Shown here piece after piece: positions 57,960-64,000 of a stretch of DNA of 64,000 nt. The stretch lies in contig OY821775.1 in NCBI GenBank assembly GCA_963682175.1, positions 8,032,501-8,096,500 of the forward strand, read 5' to 3'. Each line of letters starts with the position of its first letter. The first letter of the stretch is position 1. The translations under genes and the position numbers were made by a program. The notes beneath the pieces were generated by a model. That model made no database searches and was not told where the DNA came from. It saw nothing but the letters and a program-made list of their open reading frames with translations. Origin of the DNA: Triglochin maritima. Taxonomy: Eukaryota > Streptophyta > Magnoliopsida > Alismatales > Juncaginaceae.

Positions 57960-58385
57960 GTCGGTCGACCGGGTCCCTCAGACGGTCGACCGAACGTAGT
58001 GTATTTCGTCTGTCTGTGGTGTTTCGGTCGACCGGGTCCTTGTGTTCGGTCGACCGGGACTTAAGTGTACCAGACCTTTAGTGTGGTTTGCGGTCGACCG
58101 TTATATGACGTAGAAATAATAGGTTGACCCTGTTAGTTTTTGGTCGACCGAGCCCCTGAGTCGGTCGACCGATAGTTGTGAAATTAATGTTGACCAGACT
58201 CCAGATTTTGACCTCGTTCGGTCGACCGGTTTTAGACCTTCGGTAGACCGTTAGGACTTATGTTTTGCGCAAATAGTTCGACCGTTGCAGACGTTTCGGT
58301 TGATCGATTCCCTTGTAGAAGCGGTCGACCGGATGTCACTTTCGGTCGACCGATTCCCTTGAGGAAACGGTCGACCGTTTTGCAC
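57960..58385. repeat. CGGTCGACCG palindrome cluster in solo LTR A2
   Basis: About 14 sites, most of them perfect, lie near 57,963, 57,980, 58,026, 58,048, 58,091, 58,142, 58,162, 58,221, 58,323, 58,342 and 58,369. They correspond to the cluster at 4,440-4,960 in copy 1, but more sites are intact here. Confidence 0.88.
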
Positions 58386-58538
58386 AGGACAGAATTCCTG
58401 GTTCCGCTTAGGATGCCAACTCTGTCCACGGAAACTTGTGTCCTCGCCTTGTGCGTGAGCCGGGAGGTGACGTTGGGCGCGTTACGCGTGCCTGCCCAGG
58501 GACCGACGTGTGGAAGAGTGTGGGTGTCCGGAACGCGT

Positions 58539-60081
58539 TGTGGGGATCGTATGGGGCCCCTCTATTGATCGTAATTAACTAAAGTGCGGAATTAAAACTT
58601 AATTACGATACTAACAACTAATCATGCAAGGGTTAGATGAGAGTTAGAGAACTTGCAAACCACGTTGTAGTCGACGCCCGATGTAACGAGGTTCGGCACC
58701 CTCTCCGGGTCCTAGTCCTCACTCACAAGCCCCGCTCGTCCCTCGAGCCTCGCTTGTGGTTTCCACTATCCGATCTCCGTTACTGGGCCGAGATCAACGC
58801 CTTTGCAAACAACGAGCCTCGCGAACACCCTCGCCTCGCCCGTGTCTCCTCTCACAACCCGAGAGGGAGCTTCCCCGAAGCTATTACAACTCTTGTGATT
58901 TGGATGAAGGAATGAATCACACTTCTTGCTAACGACACTCTAACTTTGAGCACACTTGGATTATGATATGGATCTAGGAATACAAGTGGTGAAGTTTTGG
59001 CTTGAGTGTGTAAGATTTGAGCTTTGAAGGTTTGGGAAAGATAGCACAAGGATACTTGATGTTTGGAGAGTGTAGTGCTTGTTGTTGTGCTTCTAATGAG
59101 GTCCTTATAGAGGCTTCAAAGCTCTTAGAGCCGTTGGGGAGTAGGTGAGAAAGTTGACCCATGAAAAGTGATGAAGTGACAAAAGTTCGGGCAGAATTTG
59201 CACGCTCCTCAGTAGACCGTTAGTCGAACGGATTACCGAAGATTGTCATTTCGGTTTACCGAATCCTATTCGGTTAACCGCTCACTCAACTCCAGTAGCT
59301 CTGTAACTAGCAACACTAATACAATTCGGTTTACCGAAACCTATTCGGTTAACTGTTCCAAACTGGACAGTAAGATTGGTAGGGTTCTGTAAATGCTAGG
59401 TTCGGTTGACCGTCTATACTTCGGTATACCGAAGTTAGCGCGGGTTTTGCACTGACAATGCGTGGGAAATTGTTTTACCAATAACGGTCAAGTTAAATAG
59501 CCGTTGGGCTCCTAAAGCAATATGATTCGGTTGACCGAATGAAGTTTGGTGTTCCGAATATGGATAAGTCAATTGGGCTTTAGGTCAAGATTTAAATACG
59601 ACCGTTGGAGCAAAGTCCAAAACCGGTTCAGGCTAATTCGATCTACCGAAGGTGGTTCGGTATACCGAGGTGGTTATTCCAGGGAACACCTAAAGGATTC
59701 TACACGGTTGATCGCAAGGTGTTCGGTGGACCGAACTCTACATGTTTCGGTTTACCGAGAGGGGTTCGGTTAACCGTGGGGATACGGGACAGAATCCTAA
59801 TGTGCTCAAGTTTACATTAATCCTTAGGACTCAAATTATACTAAATTACATATTGGTCCAAAGCTTGATTACATGTCTTGAGTCTTTATCTTCTTGTCCA
59901 AAGCTCCTTAGCTTGATTCTTCATCAACCTATTAAGAATATCGCAAATACACGAATATATATGCAATGCATGTATTCATGTTTGCTTACTTTGATTGTCT
60001 AGGTTGATTGATTAAATATAGATTAAGATTAGATTACTTAATCATCAAAACTAAATAAAGATTAAGGCTAAAAAGTCAACA
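58539..60081 (-). mobile_element. Nested solo LTR, Sirevirus-like family B
   Basis: It begins TGTGGGGATC and ends AAAAAGTCAACA, with a perfect 5-bp duplication CGCGT (58,534-58,538 and 60,082-60,086). It is 1,543 bp long. On the minus strand it starts TGTTGACTTTTTAGCC and continues through TTTTGATGATTAA, very like the start of the Sirevirus LTR at 11,050-12,830 (TGTTGGCTTTTTGGC ... TTTTGATGATTAA). A minus-strand TATA-like box is near 59,103. Its U3 has 14 palindromes with variable centres. No interior or second LTR is present. Confidence 0.9.
59200..59785. repeat. CGGT-NN-ACCG palindromes with variable centre in solo LTR B
   Basis: Sites include TTCGGTTTACCGAA, TTCGGTTAACCG, TTCGGTTGACCG, TTCGGTATACCGAA and TTCGGTGGACCGAA. 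The extended form TTCGGT-NN-ACCGAA is a 14-base palindrome. At least five different centres occur in this one LTR, with the CG centre essentially absent. Confidence 0.9.
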
Positions 60082-60329
60082 CGCGTCACCTCCATGTATG
60101 GATCGTGACTATTTCTGGTGGATTGATTTGACTCGCGTTAGAATAGCAGCCTGAGGGATTGCGGATCCCATTGTTTCAGGGCTACAGAGGCCGCTGCCCT
60201 GCTTTTATAGTAGCGGAGTTGGTGTCTGCACGTGGAGCTCGTTGACCCTGCGGGCTTCGGTTCGGATCTGTCGATTGTCTGGCCCTTTGTGTGGCGGATA
60301 TGTTCGACTGACCTTGATGGCAGTGATTG

Positions 60330-60870
60330 CACGTGTCGTGCGGCCTGTGTGGCGGCGGTAGGGCCCCTGTGCGGCCTGTGTGGCGACAGGGAGGATCGCG
60401 CGTGGCCTGTGTGGTTGCGGCGATGAACTGCCGATGATGTGTTTCGGCAGGTAGCTCGACTGGGCACCTATCGAGCGAGGTACCGTGCGGCCTGTGTGGT
60501 GCCGGTGATGGACTGACCTGAGCGACGGCTCCGTTGGTGTGGTGGTGGACCACGATGTTTTCAGATCTGATTCTACCTGCGCGGAAGTGTGAACGCCTCC
60601 TCGCCGATTCCTTGGCTTGTGTAGTCGCGTGTGGGGATGTGTTGCGTACTGTCTGTTAGACCGTATGTGCCTACGATAGGTCTCTACGGGGACCCGATGT
60701 TGGACCGTGCGGCCTGTGTGGCGGTGGTGATGTTTGACCGTGTGGCCTGTGTGGTACCGGTGGTTGTTGGACCGTGTGGCCTGTGTGGCGACGACGATGT
60801 TGCGGACCGTGGGGCATGTGTGGCAGCGGTGGCGATTGTAGACCGCGGGGCCTGTGTGGCAGCGTGAACG
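60330..60870. repeat. Interspersed GCGGCCTGTGTGGC repeats in solo LTR A2
   Basis: Copies of GTGCGGCCTGTGTGGC and close variants lie near 60,338, 60,370, 60,404, 60,486, 60,708, 60,739, 60,774, 60,811 and 60,857. Copy 1 has about two fewer units in the second sub-cluster (60,700-60,870), showing local expansion or loss. Confidence 0.75.
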
Positions 60871-61296
60871 ATTGCAAGACGGATGTCCGGTTTTGCCCTG
60901 TGGGAATGTTTACTGCTTTGTATTCCATGCCATGCTATACTAGTATGTTAGGGCATATAGGTGAGCTTGTCATACGGGGTTTCCTTATGGAAACTCAGGC
61001 ATTGTTGTTGCATCTTTTTCAGGACCGCGTTAGGTTCCGGCGGGTGGTGACCGAGGGAGATTGCACTTTGGGACTGAATCATGTCGTCTACCTACTTTAG
61101 ATTGTTGTGATTACGTGTTTTATGTATTACGTACTATGATGTAATCACTCTTTTGACAAACTCTTATGTATTATGGTGCACCAGTTGTAATTGAGTATTT
61201 CTTTCAGTAATGTCCCCACTCTTGATGGTTTTATCCTCGTGTTTCACTTGATTTTAAAAGTTTAAATTTTCCGCTGTTCGGGGATGTTACACATGA

Positions 61297-64000
61297 CTAT
61301 TAGACAAATAGGTGGGTTGCAAATATTTTCTCGACATAATTCAATCGACAAATATACTCTTCTGGATCCTTACTCCTAATGCCAATTGACTTATGTTTTT
61401 AATAATGTCACGCCATATGTTACTCCGAATGCTAATTGACATGTTTTACCATCATCTTTGACTTTAGGATTGATATATGTCGGTACATTTAACATTATTA
61501 GTCATGACAAAATTGACAGCGAATAACCTTAACATATTTCCAAAGATCCAACTAATACATGAATCCAACATCGTTTACTTCTTCAATCGCTTCCAATCTC
61601 TTCCTTAACCTCACCAGACAACCATTGTGGTTATCTTCATTTCCAGCAAGCTATAGTCAGCTTTGTCATCACATCATACAAGAAACATTGAAACAAACAA
61701 ATATACACACACAGACTCGAAGGTGCAGACAACTTCATATCCTGCTAAATCTAGGGTTTCTGACAGGCCATCTCCCCATTCTTCTTTAGGTTTTGTCTTG
61801 CCTTTTTTCCAACAAAGTCGTTAAGTGCAACGGCCCATGGCCATCCTTCTTGCTACCACAAACTAATATTTCAATTATCCATTGTTTTGAAAGAAAAAAG
61901 AAGCAAATTAGCCGTAGTGATGTCTTGAATTAGGATATCTTATGTGGAGAAAGAATTAAAATTTCGATTTTATGTCTGCCACACAGACTACCCTCTTAAT
62001 CTTATTTCTGTGATAGAGCCACTCTGTCCTCTTATTGCATGCATTGAATTTTGCTAATTTTCGATGTATATACAACAGAATAGTATTCGTATGAACTAAA
62101 TTAACCTGAATGACGTCTACTTCAATTATCTTAGTCAACACGCTAATCCATAATAGAGCCAAATTGAAAGAAATATTCAGTTGACGGTCTTCGCCTGAAT
62201 GTAATTTCCATTCAAGGACCAACGTAATTATCTTTTAATTATTGAGGGCTAAAAGGTAAGCATGCACGCTGGCTCTTTAATATTATTGTTCTCTCATCAT
62301 AGCCATTTCCCCTTATCTGTTCAAGATTACGCAATACTCATTGTGACCCTTCTGGCTCTTCTTCAATGTAAACAAATTATTGCTAGTTGACATTTGGTCT
62401 TTTTATATAAACTATATTGTGGGCTTGACCAATGATTGGATTATTCAAGCTCATATAAGTGCATTATTGTTGGGACGAGGCTACCTTCTACCTAACTATA
62501 TATATATTGGAGATAATAGCAACTAAGTTAACCTCCATATCAAACCTTGCATCAGCCTAATCCATGTATTATTTCCATTTGTTACTAGCCAGTTGCGTAA
62601 GTTAGAGTATACTAAGCTAAATCACCGTGACTAAGTTGTTGGGATTAAATGGTACTACACTCTTCCTATTGAATATCCATCTATCATCTGAACAATAATT
62701 TCATAGTTAATTAACGTATTGTACGGTCTTTAGTTTGATTTTTCAAACTAAATTGTTGTGTAGAACACAACTTCGAGTCACCCTTTTATCTGTATGGTCA
62801 CTTTCCTTCGTAAAAGAACTACGTGACATGGTATAAATCTATTCACCCTTACAACAATATATCTTCATTAAAGGGTGCTCTTTTCCGAAAAAAGATGGAA
62901 TTTTTCTTCTTACGTAGCTAAACATTATTGATGTGTGTGCATTGAGTTGTTAAACCCTAGCTTTTATAAATACGGTAAGCTGGTAATCATACTTACAAAT
63001 GGACAAAAATCAATAGTGTCTCATCAGGTTAAACGCAAGAGTTTGATCAGGGACGGTCAAGATTAACAAACTATTACTCCAAGCAAAAAAAAGTCTATAT
63101 ATATCCGTTCCAAGAAGTTCTATTCTACATTTTTCATTAAAGAAATTGAGAAGCTATTAGTGCGAGTATATTAAATTAACCTATCAAACTCAACTTGCTT
63201 AAATTGTTGCAAGGATGCTCCAATTTCATCGTGCAAACGATCGACGATCAATTATTCAGATTTGCTAATGTCATCGAATTAGTTTTTGGTGTGATTCATC
63301 AACTTGGTGTCCCAATTGAAAGCCATCGGCTTCATTTTTTTGTACCAGTTTTTCTCTATTTGTCTTGGTTAGAGTGGTGGATCTGAAGCATAGCTAGAAC
63401 CTTATTAGGCATGTCAACTAATAAATCCAAGATGTCTAACTGTGCTTCTCCAATTATACTTTGTCTTCAAATGTAGGTCAAGGCATCTAAATCCACTTCT
63501 TTTGTTGTTTTGAGTTAGTAGAACAAAACAAATCAAAAGAAATTATTCTCCACCTTAGCACTAAACAAGTGATTAGGGATCGCGTGGTAAAGCTTTCTTC
63601 ACGAATTATAGGTTCATGGATGCAATAAACTCTTGTTTATACTAACCAACAACACTTAAGGATCGAGAACATGTTCACTTGTCTTTTATTCTTTGAAAAT
63701 CCTCCATGATTTGGGATTCTTAGTTTCATGGATGCTTCCTTGCATGGGAGGAGCTTTGTCCTTGTCAGTGACGAGTCTTTTGGAATTAAAATGGAAACAA
63801 ACAATATATTTCATTATCAAGAATATTTATTCCTTTGTTTGTCTAACCAGGTGTTAAGAAGGGCACAAACTCGCCGACCTTATTATTTTCCACAGAGAAA
63901 TATTTTTCAAAGGGTCAAAGTTAAGGAAATATACACGCCACGAGCAAAGCAAAACATATTAACCACACGATCAACATAATTAAAACGAAAGAAATAGTGC
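61297..64000. other. Intergenic DNA, nothing recognised
   Basis: AT-rich sequence with short frames only. I could not support a gene, RNA or bounded repeat in this stretch. Confidence 0.5.

Larger units (their letters stand above)
57402..61291 (-). mobile_element. Solo LTR, family A copy 2, with nested insertion
   Basis: It starts TGTAAAGACC and ends GGATGTTACA like copy 1 and is flanked by its own perfect 5-bp duplication CATGA (57,397-57,401 and 61,292-61,296). Removing the nested element at 58,539-60,081 and one 5-bp duplication leaves about 2,342 bp, against 2,321 for copy 1. The two share the GTATGCCAAGTTCTTGCATT region, palindrome clusters, the TATA box (60,202-60,210, minus) and GCGGCC repeats. 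Its different target duplication shows an insertion independent of copy 1. Confidence 0.92.

Noticed and set aside
3954..61291. The two family A LTRs could be the two ends of one 57-kb retrotransposon
   Set aside because: Each has its own different perfect 5-bp duplication (CACTA and CATGA), and a normal host gene and unrelated transposons lie between them, so they are independent solo LTRs.
63195..63979. Frames of 63 and 83 codons near the right edge as genes
   Set aside because: They are short, have no recognisable motif, no exon context and no repeat support.

Overview
This is nuclear DNA of a flowering plant. The evidence is plant-type LTR retrotransposons (one with an initiator-methionine tRNA primer site and a Sirevirus-style polypurine region), plant hAT and PIF/Harbinger DNA transposons, and one spliced single-copy gene whose exons read as a plant oxysterol-binding-protein-related protein (ORP). 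The species cannot be fixed from the window; a non-grass angiosperm is my inference. There is no bacterial, organellar or CRISPR content.

Layout. 1-3.95 kb: no recognisable gene. 3,954-6,274: a solo LTR with a perfect 5-bp target duplication. 6.4-6.96 kb: a broken LINE fragment. 7,019-7,826: an almost fully palindromic foldback element. 9.3-10.84 kb: two small Harbinger-type MITEs. 11,050-23,716: a complete, young Copia element of the Sirevirus type on the minus strand (LTRs, PBS, broken gag, long open pol, extra env-position ORF, multiple polypurine tracts), with a fragment of a second LTR element (Arg-tRNA-type PBS) inside it. 24.7-25.6 kb: an LTR-like promoter region with the same kind of palindromes. 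26.0-34.7 kb: MITEs and a decayed hAT. 38.66-51.1 kb: the ORP gene in ten coding exons, which join to 726 codons. Its 6.25-kb first intron holds a 34-G run and a hAT-type MITE that was itself hit by a complete hAT transposon; both have clear 8-bp target duplications. 51,654-56,029: a complete but mutated PIF/Harbinger element with two divergent genes around a 12-copy 72-bp tandem array. 57,402-61,291: a second solo LTR of the first family, carrying a nested solo LTR of a Sirevirus-like family. 61.3-64 kb: nothing recognised.

The host gene predicts a lipid-transfer protein with a PH domain, a FFAT-like VAP-binding motif and the ORD lipid-binding domain. Almost everything else is mobile DNA, and many boundaries are fixed here to the base by target-site duplications.

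The most unusual signal is a clustered palindrome with fixed arms and a free centre, CGGT-NN-ACCG. It recurs in at least four different LTRs in the window, including LTRs that look like different superfamilies. A second palindrome of the same design (GCGGCG-N4-CGCCGC) sits in the nested LTR fragment, and CGCCTAGGCG palindromes crowd both ends of the hAT element.
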